Shown here: positions 45,411 through 52,843 of the stretch, piece by piece | How positions within the stretch are numbered: position 1 is the stretch's first letter | Layout of the letters: every line of letters starts with the position of its first letter | The notes under the pieces: model-generated | Databases searched by the model: none | What the model saw: the letters and a program-made list of their open reading frames with translations, nothing else | Told to the model about the DNA's origin: nothing | Position numbers and translations under genes: made by a program | Source: CAYMGM01 sp964390005 | GTDB taxonomy: Bacteria > Pseudomonadota > Alphaproteobacteria > UBA9219 | Assembly: GCA_964390005.1 (NCBI GenBank) | Contig: CAYMGM010000005.1 | Coordinates: 1 to 64,000 of the forward strand | DNA: 64,000 bases | Direction of reading: 5' to 3'

Positions 45411-45745
45411 GCCGCTGTCATCTTTTCGAAAGGCTCACCGGCTTCATGGAGGTATGCGGTTAGATTCTGCGCCGGATGTGTTCAGGCTTTTGCGGCCAAA
45501 GAGCTGTTTCAAATAAACAGACGCATACCTTTGAGGTTGTAGATGAGCCCAAACAAATGACCGCGGCGTCACGCCGCCCGCCGCTGTCATCTTTTCGAAA
45601 GGCTCATCAGCTTCATGGAGGTATGCGGTTGGATTCTGCACCGGATGTGCTCAGGTCTTTGCGGCCAAATAGCTGTTTCAAATAAACAGACGCATACCTT
45701 TGAGGTTGCAGATGAGCTCAAACAGATGCCCCCGGCGGCACGCCG
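45411..45745. repeat. Two 169-bp direct repeats with internal inverted arms
   Basis: Copies at 45411-45579 and 45580-45745 are highly similar (starting GCCGCTGTCATCTTTTCG). Each contains two inverted arms: AGGCTCATC…GGTATGCGG and CGCATACC…GATGAGC, separated by ~60 bases, and GC-rich hairpins where copies meet. The same arms recur near 59.9 kb. No convincing gene lies in 45385-45807. Confidence 0.85.
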
Positions 45746-45807
45746 GTGGTGTGCCGGACAGGATAAATCTGGGCACTGGGAATTGACCATAAAACTGCTT
45801 TGATCCC

Positions 45808-46200
45808 CTATTTATTAACAGGCTCTTCCGATTTTGGCGGCGAAGGCTTGTTTGTCGTTTCTTTAACTGAAGTGACAGAAACGGGCTGCGGTGGGTGTTG
45901 CCCTATAATAACAGTATCAACTCGGGAGTTTAAATAATCCATTTTTTGTTCAATCTTTCCATCTAGGTGCAAAAACATTTGCCACCCTGCGATAATACAC
46001 AGAACAAAAGCTGACCCAAGAACATATAGCCCATACTTTATATAATTCGTGTCCGACTGAAGAAGTGCAACAGGAAGCTCAAGGCCTTTCTGTGCGGCTT
46101 GTTCTTCTTTGTTTTTGGCTCTAGCCCGCTCTATTTCGTCCCGCAATTTGTTTATGTCTTGCGAGAAAATTATTCTCTTTTTCACTTCATCCCGATCCAT
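45808..46200 (-). CDS. Single-span membrane protein, last gene of XRE operon
   Basis: 130 residues, not recognised. Charged helical N-terminus (DEIERARAKNKEEQAAQK), one membrane helix (~52-72, YIKYGLYVLGSAFVLCIIAG), then a Pro/Ser/Lys-rich C-terminus. The start overlaps the stop of the preceding 79-residue gene by one base (TAATG), so the two are translated together. Base composition is richer in A and T than the metal operon before it, consistent with acquired DNA. Confidence 0.7.
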   Translation of the reverse strand: MDRDEVKKRIIFSQDINKLRDEIERARAKNKEEQAAQKGLELPVALLQSDTNYIKYGLYVLGSAFVLCIIAGWQMFLHLDGKIEQKMDYLNSRVDTVIIGQHPPQPVSVTSVKETTNKPSPPKSEEPVNK

Positions 46201-46439
46201 TATTTCGCCCCCACAATTTTAGCAATCAGGGAACTTGTTGTGCTGGATTGGTTTGTTAGTCCCATCGCGATCTGGATTAATCGTTCGGCTTTTGATTTAA
46301 CCTTCTCTTCATTCCATCCGTTTTCCGCTGCTTCTTTCAAAAGCTGATCGACGGTTTCAAGGATCTCGTTCGAAAAACGCAGATCTTCCGCAGCATTTTG
46401 TCTTGTTAAAGCGAAAAGACGGGAAAGATCATCTGACAT
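46200..46439 (-). CDS. Small hypothetical helical protein
   Basis: 79 residues, predicted all-helical and soluble (RLFALTRQNAAEDLRFSNEILETVDQLLKEA). No recognised family. It starts one base after the stop of the 129-residue gene and overlaps the next, in a tight operon. Confidence 0.65.
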   Translation of the reverse strand: MSDDLSRLFALTRQNAAEDLRFSNEILETVDQLLKEAAENGWNEEKVKSKAERLIQIAMGLTNQSSTTSSLIAKIVGAK

Positions 46440-46440
46440 T

Positions 46441-46830
46441 TTATGCCTTTTTGATAAACTGAACGTGAATGGATATAGGGCCCTGTTGAACGGTTGTTTT
46501 AATGATTAAGAGATTAGCGACCTTGGTTACTGTTAGTTCTCCTTCATACGTTTGGGGAAGGCGAGACATCATGCCATTATTATCAAGAACACCAGCAGTC
46601 GGCGGTGACCCCTTTGGGTCAATAACAGCTTTGTAGGAAATTGTATTATCCTGTTCAATGGCGAATTCTCCAAGCCAAGACATGCCCAAAGCATCTACCC
46701 CTTTAAGCGTGTTACCTTCAATAACCGCTGCTCCTGTTCCTGGTTCATACCAGTTGGGCATTTGTGGGGTGGATTGATAGCGTATTTCATACGCTCCTTG
46801 TAGTTCTTCAAGGGTGACTGGGTTGTTCAT
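46441..46830 (-). CDS. Hypothetical protein with GrlR-like beta pattern
   Basis: 129 residues. Alternating strands with GTGAAVIEGNTLKGVDALGMSWLGEF and YEGELTVTKVANLLIIKTTV (shown in part) recall small lipocalin-like regulators such as GrlR, but the match is weak and by eye. GGGGAAG lies 6 bases before the ATG. It follows the XRE regulator by 27 bases and precedes two small genes without gaps. Confidence 0.6.
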   Translation of the reverse strand: MNNPVTLEELQGAYEIRYQSTPQMPNWYEPGTGAAVIEGNTLKGVDALGMSWLGEFAIEQDNTISYKAVIDPKGSPPTAGVLDNNGMMSRLPQTYEGELTVTKVANLLIIKTTVQQGPISIHVQFIKKA

Positions 46831-46857
46831 TAGCTTCCCCTGTGTCTTGGTTACGGG

Positions 46858-47073
46858 TTATCTCTTCTTAATCTTCAAAAACTCCGCTGGCTCTACGTTC
46901 AAGGCTTCGGCCAAACGCCCGATGATTTTCAGGCTCACATGGAAGGAGCCTTTTTCAATCTGGCTTAAATAGCTGCGGCTGATCTCGGCTTCATACGCAA
47001 GATCATCCTGCGAAAGTCCTTTCGCATTCCTTATCCGGCGCAGATTGGCTGCAAATGTTTCCCGCAAGTCCAT
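46858..47073 (-). CDS. XRE-family transcriptional regulator
   Basis: 71 residues from the ATG at 47073. Almost entirely one HTH_3 domain (RRIRNAKGLSQDDLAYEAEI, SYLSQIEKGSFH, LAEALNVEPAEFL). No ribosome site is seen; the start codon lies in a short palindrome of the GTCATCCCCGC repeat type (47063-47084). It heads an operon of four and is divergent from the DUF2726 gene, so it probably controls both. Such small XRE proteins are common in defence, toxin-antitoxin and phage loci. Confidence 0.82.
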   Translation of the reverse strand: MDLRETFAANLRRIRNAKGLSQDDLAYEAEISRSYLSQIEKGSFHVSLKIIGRLAEALNVEPAEFLKIKKR

Positions 47074-47151
47074 GCGGGGATGACACAACAGCCGTTAAAA
47101 ATAAACACCTCGATATATTGAACAAAATAGTGGGCTGTGCAAGGATGAATT

Positions 47152-47679
47152 ATGCATCAAATGCTTGCCCCTTTGTCCGATGTCGTATCTCGCCTGATTG
47201 CGGCGAGTTCCTTGCGGTCAGTTCTGGCATTGGGCGGCGCGGTTGTCTTGGCTATGCTGTTGAAAATATTGTCTCGTCGCATCAAAACACGGCGGGGTGT
47301 GCAGGCAACGCATCTCCTTAAAAAGCCAATCCTGACGGACAATGAACGAGAATTCTTTGATCGTCTTTGCCGTGCGCTGCCGGATCACCATGTTTTTCCG
47401 CAAGTATCGCTGGACGCCTTGCTTTGTGTGTCGAGTGGGTTGCCCTATGCAACGCAAACCACACTTCGGAACAGCTTTAGCCAGAAACACCCTGATTTTG
47501 TGATTTGCCAACGCGGGACGCTGGAAGTCGTCGCTATTGTGGAACTGGACGATAAGACGCACAAAGCCGAAAAGGATCAAAAGCGGGACGCGATGCTCGT
47601 AGGCGCAGGCTATCGGGTCGAGCGGTTCCAGTCGCGGGCGAAGCCGGACGAGGCCACAATTAAGCGAGCTCTTGCATAA
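47152..47679 (+). CDS. DUF2726 protein with N-terminal membrane helix
   Basis: 175 residues. One membrane helix (~20-42, SVLALGGAVVLAMLLKILS), then the DUF2726 domain: LLTDNEREFF-like start (ILTDNEREFFDRL), DFVICQRGTLEVVAIVELDDKTH and GYRVERFQS. The DFV…ELDD…H pattern resembles the PD-(D/E)XK nuclease-like core suggested for this family, but activity is not established. AAGGATG lies 6 bases before the ATG. Divergent from the XRE operon. Confidence 0.78.
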   Translation: MHQMLAPLSDVVSRLIAASSLRSVLALGGAVVLAMLLKILSRRIKTRRGVQATHLLKKPILTDNEREFFDRLCRALPDHHVFPQVSLDALLCVSSGLPYATQTTLRNSFSQKHPDFVICQRGTLEVVAIVELDDKTHKAEKDQKRDAMLVGAGYRVERFQSRAKPDEATIKRALA

Positions 47680-47699
47680 CGATAAATCTTCACATCCAT

Positions 47700-48365
47700 C
47701 TACGGATGTCTTTTCATCGCTTTTTTGCTCGGCTTAGCAACAATCTTTTTCGGTTGCTTCGGCTGCGCGTCATGCGGACAGTTATTGTTGATCGTGACAG
47801 ACCCATTGTAGATAGGGCCATAGTGGTTTGTCGTATTGTTAAACTGCGGCACAGGCGCAGGGGGAGCCTTTTCTTCCTGCTTTGCTGGCTTGCACAACTT
47901 GTCGGCGGCTGGTTGCAACAGCGTCGTCACAAATGGCGAAAGCACACAAAAAACTGTGCCGACCGTCACAGACACAATAAGGGTAGATTTAAGGCGCGTA
48001 TTCCCGTCGATCCGTGCGATCCGTTCATTTTCACGGGTTTTTGCCAGTTCACTAATATAATAATTCAGAAACTTTTGTTCTTCTATGATATACTTTTCGA
48101 AATCGGACTGATCACCAAGAATTCTATTTGCAGCATCAATGGGTAGTTTTTCTTTTGCCCCTGGAACAAGATTGTTTGCAACGTTTCTGTTAAAATTTGC
48201 ATGGGCTAACAGGATGGCAAGGCCTTCAAGAAGGTCAAGACCTGCCCCTTCTTCATACAAAGATAAAAATTTTGCATCGGAACGATCAAGAATATCCGTG
48301 ATCTGATCTTTAAGGGAAGGCTCCTTGCTTTCAGGAGGCACCTGTTCACCCTGTTCTTCGGACAT
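47700..48365 (-). CDS. Single-span membrane protein of unknown function
   Basis: 221 residues. An acidic start, a helical region (~20-120) ending in ISELAKTRENERIARIDG, one membrane helix (~128-150, STLIVSVTVGTVFCVLSPFV), then a low-complexity tail with FNNTTNHYGPIYNGSVTINNN and a basic end. No family recognised. AAAGGG lies about 8 bases before the ATG. Convergent with the DUF2726 gene, 20 bases between the stops. Confidence 0.65.
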   Translation of the reverse strand: MSEEQGEQVPPESKEPSLKDQITDILDRSDAKFLSLYEEGAGLDLLEGLAILLAHANFNRNVANNLVPGAKEKLPIDAANRILGDQSDFEKYIIEEQKFLNYYISELAKTRENERIARIDGNTRLKSTLIVSVTVGTVFCVLSPFVTTLLQPAADKLCKPAKQEEKAPPAPVPQFNNTTNHYGPIYNGSVTINNNCPHDAQPKQPKKIVAKPSKKAMKRHP

Positions 48366-48431
48366 AGAAATCCCTTTCTTAAAATCACTTTTAAGAGCTG
48401 CAAAATCTGAAACTACTGCTTAACTTCGCCG

Positions 48432-48773
48432 CTATGCTAAAACGGCAGCGAACCAACGCCCAATGCCGCAACGCCTTTTAGGAGGAATTGTGGGTTTTTC
48501 AACAACGACGGGCTCTCCGCGAGCAATTTTAAGGAGAATTTTGCTGGTTTGATCATCCAAAACAGCCCGCACCTCAGGCGACTGAAGATCCTTGAAAACC
48601 TGTCGGACAAGCATCTGCCCCTCTGACAAACCTTCTGGAAGTTCGTCAGACCGTTTTTCTTTCAGAGAAGCCGCAACGTTTGCAACAAACTTGGCTTCCT
48701 CGGGGGTTAATTCTCGTCTGGGCATATCCGCCATCACAGGGTGTGGAGTGTTTTGCCGATCAGTATAAAGCAT
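48432..48773 (-). CDS. Hypothetical protein
   Basis: 113 residues from the ATG at 48773 (AGGGGAT 7 bases upstream; the frame extends 11 codons further). Mostly helical (TPEEAKFVANVAASLKEKR, QMLVRQVFKDLQSPEVRAVL) with a basic, Cys-containing tail. Not recognised. It is probably in one transcript with the 221-residue membrane protein downstream. Confidence 0.55.
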   Translation of the reverse strand: MLYTDRQNTPHPVMADMPRRELTPEEAKFVANVAASLKEKRSDELPEGLSEGQMLVRQVFKDLQSPEVRAVLDDQTSKILLKIARGEPVVVEKPTIPPKRRCGIGRWFAAVLA

Positions 48774-49056
48774 TTTTATCCCCTGTTCCAAAAAGTTTCG
48801 TGGCAAATAGCCCTTTCAACAAAAGAAACTTATCATACCGATCACCCAAAAATCAAATACAACAATACTTTCAACAACTTAGCATTAACATTCGGTTAAT
48901 ATTAATCCTTTTATTCAGCAAAAGCGCGGGCTTGATAAAATCGCCTTAACCATACTGCGGCGCTCCCGCTGGTGACGTTGGGGGCTGCGGGTGCCGTTTT
49001 TCCCTTCTTCCACGAATGCAACAGCGATCTATCCGCAAGGGCTGGGGGTTCCGTAG

Positions 49057-49352
49057 CCCCACGCTGTCCCTTGCCCGCGCCTGCGGCGCGGGTCGGCGGG
49101 TTAAACCCCGCCGAGGACGTGGGGCGTTGCTTTGATGGTGACGCAAGAACCGCTTGCTCTGATTGCCGTTGTCCTGCCGCCGATTGTTGCTTGCTGTGTT
49201 CGCCGCAAACATTCCAAGCCGTGCCGCGTTCCCCTCGTTGGCAAATAGGGCGCGGACGGTGCCGCTGCGGAGGCTCCACGCGCCTGTGGCGCGTGGAGTG
49301 CGGAGCGGAGAGGCCGCGCCAAAAGCCCCCCGTTCGTATAACATGGGGGGCT
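49057..49352. other. Hairpin-rich non-coding region, candidate replication or transfer origin
   Basis: In the 648-base gap 48774-49421 several strong dyads occur. CCCCACG (49057) pairs with CGTGGGG (49118) and encloses two hairpins, 49074-49092 (8-bp stem) and 49094-49113 (7-bp stem). Then 49274-49298 (CTCCACGCGCC-TGT-partner, 11-bp stem) and 49324-49352 (AGCCCCCC/GGGGGGCT, 13-base loop). GC content is far above the genes either side. It lies upstream of the Rep_trans gene, where a double-strand origin or oriT would be expected. A structured RNA is the alternative. Confidence 0.5.
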
Positions 49353-49385
49353 AGACGGAAAAGGTGGCTTTTTTGAAGAAACCTC

Positions 49386-49414
49386 TTGCATAGGGACACG
49401 GCGTGTCCTATGTT
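49386..49414 (+). promoter_or_regulatory. Promoter with dyad between -35 and -10
   Basis: TTGCAT (49386-49391), a 17-base spacer, TATGTT (49409-49414). The spacer holds GGACAC-GGC-GTGTCC, a perfect 6-base dyad. The first ATG (49422) sits 7 bases after the -10, so the mRNA is probably leaderless. The following gene has a MerR-like DNA-binding region, so autoregulation is likely. Confidence 0.6.
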
Positions 49415-49421
49415 CCTGCCC

Positions 49422-49943
49422 ATGACCAACGCCACCTATTCACACGGGGAGCTAGTCCCCCGCCTTTCTGCATCCCAACGCGATGCAGATATGAAGTTTG
49501 TTTCTCGCCAGATCAAACATTGGACGAGCAACGACCTGTTGCGTCCTGTCGGCGACAAACACACGGGCATGGGGAGGAGCCGTCAATACCCTGAACAAGA
49601 AATCATCGTCGCCGCTTATCTGCACGAGCTTTCAAAATACGGCGTGACCATCGGCAACCTTAAAGCCTTTCGCAAGTTCTTCGATACCGCCATGAAAACC
49701 CCTGATAGCGCGAATGCGCTTATGGGCAAGACCGATAAGCACGGCTATGGCGGCTATATCATTTATTATGGGCTTTCCGATCAACCGAACAAAGGTTCGG
49801 GATACCAGATTGTCCCGATTGGCAGAATATCAGGCGACGATGTCTTCACGCTCCACGACAGCAAGGCCAATAAGGACTTTAACTTCAAGAGCGGCTTGGT
49901 TATCAACTGCGCCGATGTCGTGGCTCGGCTTAACCTTCCATAA
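49422..49943 (+). CDS. MerR-like helix-turn-helix regulator of the mobile element
   Basis: 173 residues from the ATG at 49422. The N-terminal ~80 residues look like a MerR-type winged helix (FVSRQIKHWTSNDLLRPVG, GRSRQYPEQEIIVAAYLHEL, YGVTIGNLKAFRKFF); the C-terminal part (YGGYIIYYGLSDQPNKG, DFNFKSGLVINCADVV) is not recognised. It lies 30 bases before the Rep_trans gene and likely controls it. An upstream ATG at 49410 overlaps the -10 and is less likely. Confidence 0.7.
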   Translation: MTNATYSHGELVPRLSASQRDADMKFVSRQIKHWTSNDLLRPVGDKHTGMGRSRQYPEQEIIVAAYLHELSKYGVTIGNLKAFRKFFDTAMKTPDSANALMGKTDKHGYGGYIIYYGLSDQPNKGSGYQIVPIGRISGDDVFTLHDSKANKDFNFKSGLVINCADVVARLNLP

Positions 49944-49973
49944 CCCCTTTTTTTGACCCAATAGGAACATCGC

Positions 49974-51065
49974 ATGTCCCATGATCACACGGAACCTTTC
50001 AGATTTCTAGCCTCTGGCATTGATACCCTTGAAGTTTGCTACTACCTTCGCGCCGAAGGCAAATGCGGTTTGGACTTCACGACCCTAATCGCAGAACGTG
50101 ACGCCCTGCGCCGTCAAAAGGGAAAGGCCACGAAAGTCATTTCACTTGGTTGCGAAGAGTTTCTTTTATCAAACCACGGGACGAATAGTGGCTATTCGCT
50201 CTTCATGGAAAATAAATCTTTCCAAGTCGCCTTTGGCGAATTTATTCAGCCGAATTTTCACGTTAGGTTTCCGGCCTCTGCTCTTTGGCATGAAGGCTGG
50301 GAAGCCTGTCATGATCGTTTTCTGAAATGGGCGGACTCGGTTGGGTTGCGCCCCTATAAGACGGAAAGCGTGTCTCGCGCAGATTTTGCGTCTGACTATT
50401 TGATCACGCAAGTCGATTTCAGTCTTGAAAACTTTTCCTCTGCCGCCAAGACCGACAGGCTTCATCGAAGCATGGGCGTTAGTCAGACGTTTGATTTCGG
50501 ATCGGGCGATGTCAAGATGCGCCTTTATAACAAAAGCGACGAAATCCGTGAAGCCAGCGGGAAAACTTGGTTTTATCCGATCTGGGGCGGCGAGACGGAT
50601 CATGTGTGGCGCATTGAATGGCAGTTCCGCAAAGCGCGATTGCAACAGATGGGCATCAGGACGTTGGATGATCTGCGCGAAAGGCAAGGCGATCTTTTGC
50701 GTCGCCATGCGTCTGATCATACCACGCTGCGCGTTAAAGACGCTCTGAAGCCCATTAAAGATTGTCCGCTGCATCCGCTGTGGCAAGACTATCTTCATCG
50801 CGTCGAACAAATGCCCGCTATTGGCGTTGTTCGTGAACTGGATGAAGCAGGGGTTTCAGAGGAAAGGTTTTTGCGGCTTCTTATCATCGTTTTGGGATAC
50901 CTTAAAAGAGTCGGCGCACTTCACGCCGTCAAAATGAACCTTAAAACAATCAGCCTTGCCGACGTGCTGCTGCTTTTGCGCGTTCGTCTGCACGCCCTTT
51001 ATGATCCGCTGGACTGGGAAGAAGGCGTTGCCCGAAGAATTCGTGAAATGGGGTTCCAAAAATGA
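49974..51065 (+). CDS. Replication initiation factor / MobT-like relaxase (Rep_trans family)
   Basis: 363 residues. Rep_trans features: SGIDTLEVCYYL at the start, SVSRADFASDYLI (a strand ending in an R-x-D motif), MRLYNKSDEIREASGKTWF, and VWRIEWQFRKARLQ. Rep_trans proteins nick DNA with a Tyr and start rolling-circle replication of small plasmids; MobT of Tn916 is a conjugative relaxase of the same family. AGGAA lies 7 bases before the ATG. GGAACAT-CGC-ATGTCC at 49964-49979 overlaps the start and resembles the upstream operator. Stop and next start overlap (ATGA). Confidence 0.82.
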   Translation: MSHDHTEPFRFLASGIDTLEVCYYLRAEGKCGLDFTTLIAERDALRRQKGKATKVISLGCEEFLLSNHGTNSGYSLFMENKSFQVAFGEFIQPNFHVRFPASALWHEGWEACHDRFLKWADSVGLRPYKTESVSRADFASDYLITQVDFSLENFSSAAKTDRLHRSMGVSQTFDFGSGDVKMRLYNKSDEIREASGKTWFYPIWGGETDHVWRIEWQFRKARLQQMGIRTLDDLRERQGDLLRRHASDHTTLRVKDALKPIKDCPLHPLWQDYLHRVEQMPAIGVVRELDEAGVSEERFLRLLIIVLGYLKRVGALHAVKMNLKTISLADVLLLLRVRLHALYDPLDWEEGVARRIREMGFQK

Positions 51066-51244
51066 CTGAACGTGACCTCGTTTTAAGCCTTGTTTTCAGG
51101 GACGGGGCGCGTCCGGCAGAAATCCAGTTGCTTTTGTCGTATTTATCCGAGATTCTTAAGGAAATGCAGATTGCAGAAAGCGAAGAAGAAAATGAAAGTT
51201 GCCCTTTATGCGCGGGTGTCAACGACACGCCAAGCGGAGAATGA
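51062..51244 (+). CDS. Small protein between Rep_trans and recombinase
   Basis: 60 residues: MTERDLVLSLVFRDGARPAE, then a helix (QLLLSYLSEILKEMQIAE) and a Cys pair (CPLC) near the end. Its ATG overlaps the stop of the Rep_trans gene by ATGA, and its 3' third overlaps the recombinase start in another frame, so it is likely translated. Family not known to me; it may be an accessory or directionality protein, which is inference. Confidence 0.55.
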   Translation: MTERDLVLSLVFRDGARPAEIQLLLSYLSEILKEMQIAESEEENESCPLCAGVNDTPSGE

Positions 51245-52808
51245 ATTATCCATTCCTGACCAGTTGCGCCAGATGCGCGACTGGTGCAAGCGCAACGGAC
51301 ATATCGTTGCGACTGAATATGTCGAGGCTGGCGCGACGGCAACCGACGACAAGCGGCCAAAATTTCAAGAAATGATTGCAGCGGCGCAGGAAAAACCCGC
51401 GCCGTTCGACATTGTTCTTGTGCATAGCTTCTCGCGTTTCTTCCGCGATCACGTCACAGGGGCTTTATATCAAAGAAGCCTGCGCGCCAATGGTGTGAAG
51501 TTAATTTCTATAACACAGCAAACGAATGATGACCCTGCGGGTGAAATGTCTCGCAGCATGATGATGATCTTCGATGAATATCAAAGCCAAGAAATTGCCA
51601 AACATACTTTGCGCGGCATGAATGAAAATGCGCGGCAGGGTTATTTTAATGGGGCAAAGGCTCCCTTCGGCTATCGCACGATTGATGCGGGGCGCACAGG
51701 AACGCATGGGCGTCTGAAAAAGAAATTGGATATTGACCCTGCCGAAGCTGAAATCGTCCGCGAAATCTTCACGCTCTACGTCCACGGCAAAGAAAGCCCG
51801 CGCATGGGCATGAAGGAAATCGCCAAGAACCTGAACCAGCGCGGCCTTTTGATGCGCGGCAAGCTCTGGCGCGTTCAAAAGGTTTTTGAAGTGCTTTCAA
51901 GTCTAACCTATATGGGGCTGCACGTTTTCAACAAGGTGGACAGCAAGACCCGCCGAACAAAACCGGAAAGCGAATGGATCAAGGTTCCTGTTCCTGCCAT
52001 CATTGATGCAGTCTTGTTTGAACAGGCAACCAAGCTGCGCGGTGCGTTCTCGCCCAAGCGCTGCATTCCCCGCCGTGAAACCTCGCCCCATTTGCTGACG
52101 GGGCTTTTGAAGTGCGATTGCTGCGGTTCTGGCATGACAATCGTCACGGGCAAAGGTGGAAAATACTCTTATTATAAATGCACAAACAGGATCAGCAAAG
52201 GCAACGCCTCTTGCCCGTCACGCAACATTCCAGCCGACAAACTGGAAGGTTTGGTTTTGGATGCCTTCCGGCAACAGGTCTGCACGGCTGACTATCTGAA
52301 AGGGCTTTTGAATGACCTTCGCGCCGAAGTCGCCAAGAATGGCGGTTCGGACAAAGGGCAGATCAAGAAATTGGAGGCCGAGCTTAAAACGGTCGAGCAA
52401 GCCCAAAGCCGCCTTTTGGAAGCCATCGAGCGCGGCGCGTTGGATTTGGACATGATCGGGGATCGGGCGCACCAGAACAAAGCTCGAAAGGATGCGCTCC
52501 TGTTGGAGATTGCAGCCCTTAAGCGCAAGCAACAAATGCCGCTGGCCGTTATCTCGCCCCAGAAGATAGAAGCCTTCACCCGCGTGATCCGTGACCGCCT
52601 GACAGAGCCTTCTGCGTTCTCCCGCGCCTACCTTAAGGCCGCTGTCAGTGAAATCAGGATCAAAGACCAAGAAGTGACGATCCGAGGCTCTCGGTCGTCC
52701 ATGGTGGGACTTATCAATAACAGGGGAAACATTAACGTGGGCGAAGTGCCCAGTTTCATGCGTGAATGGCGTCCCCGAGAGGATTCGAACCTCCGGCCTG
52801 CGGTTTAG
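51192..52808 (+). CDS. Large serine recombinase (element integrase)
   Basis: 538 residues from the ATG at 51192. Resolvase domain with catalytic Ser10 in ALYARVSTTRQ and the VLVHSFSRFFRD motif, a recombinase domain (ARQGYFNGAKAPFGYR, IAKNLNQRGLLMRG), a zinc ribbon (LKCDCCGSGMT and YKCTNRISKG…SCPSR), a coiled coil (~375-440) and a C-terminal tail. The last ~14 codons, WRPREDSNLRPAV, are the reverse strand of the tRNA-Arg 3' end, so the gene reads across what should be the attachment site. The normal C-terminus may be shorter in the circular form. Confidence 0.92.
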   Translation: MKVALYARVSTTRQAENELSIPDQLRQMRDWCKRNGHIVATEYVEAGATATDDKRPKFQEMIAAAQEKPAPFDIVLVHSFSRFFRDHVTGALYQRSLRANGVKLISITQQTNDDPAGEMSRSMMMIFDEYQSQEIAKHTLRGMNENARQGYFNGAKAPFGYRTIDAGRTGTHGRLKKKLDIDPAEAEIVREIFTLYVHGKESPRMGMKEIAKNLNQRGLLMRGKLWRVQKVFEVLSSLTYMGLHVFNKVDSKTRRTKPESEWIKVPVPAIIDAVLFEQATKLRGAFSPKRCIPRRETSPHLLTGLLKCDCCGSGMTIVTGKGGKYSYYKCTNRISKGNASCPSRNIPADKLEGLVLDAFRQQVCTADYLKGLLNDLRAEVAKNGGSDKGQIKKLEAELKTVEQAQSRLLEAIERGALDLDMIGDRAHQNKARKDALLLEIAALKRKQQMPLAVISPQKIEAFTRVIRDRLTEPSAFSRAYLKAAVSEIRIKDQEVTIRGSRSSMVGLINNRGNINVGEVPSFMREWRPREDSNLRPAV

Positions 52809-52843
52809 GAAACCGACGCTCTGTCCTGCTGAGCTACGGGGAC
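52767..52843 (-). tRNA. tRNA-Arg (CCU)
   Basis: 77 bases with encoded CCA. Acceptor GTCCCCG pairs with CGGGGAC, D-arm GCTC…GAGC, anticodon loop TTCCTAA (CCU, reads AGG), T-arm GGTTCGAATCC. Position 27-43 is a T-C mismatch in an otherwise good anticodon stem. Its 3' end overlaps the end of the recombinase gene on the other strand. Confidence 0.97.

Noticed and set aside
45476..45803. Small frames inside the 169-bp repeats
   Set aside because: Each copy gives similar peptides only because the DNA is repeated; stop and start positions are not preserved as for a coding repeat.
48911..49435. Long minus-strand reading frames in the hairpin-rich region
   Set aside because: The frames are low-complexity Arg/Ala/Pro translations of GC-rich hairpins, have no ribosome site and overlap the regulator's promoter. 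I treat the region as non-coding.
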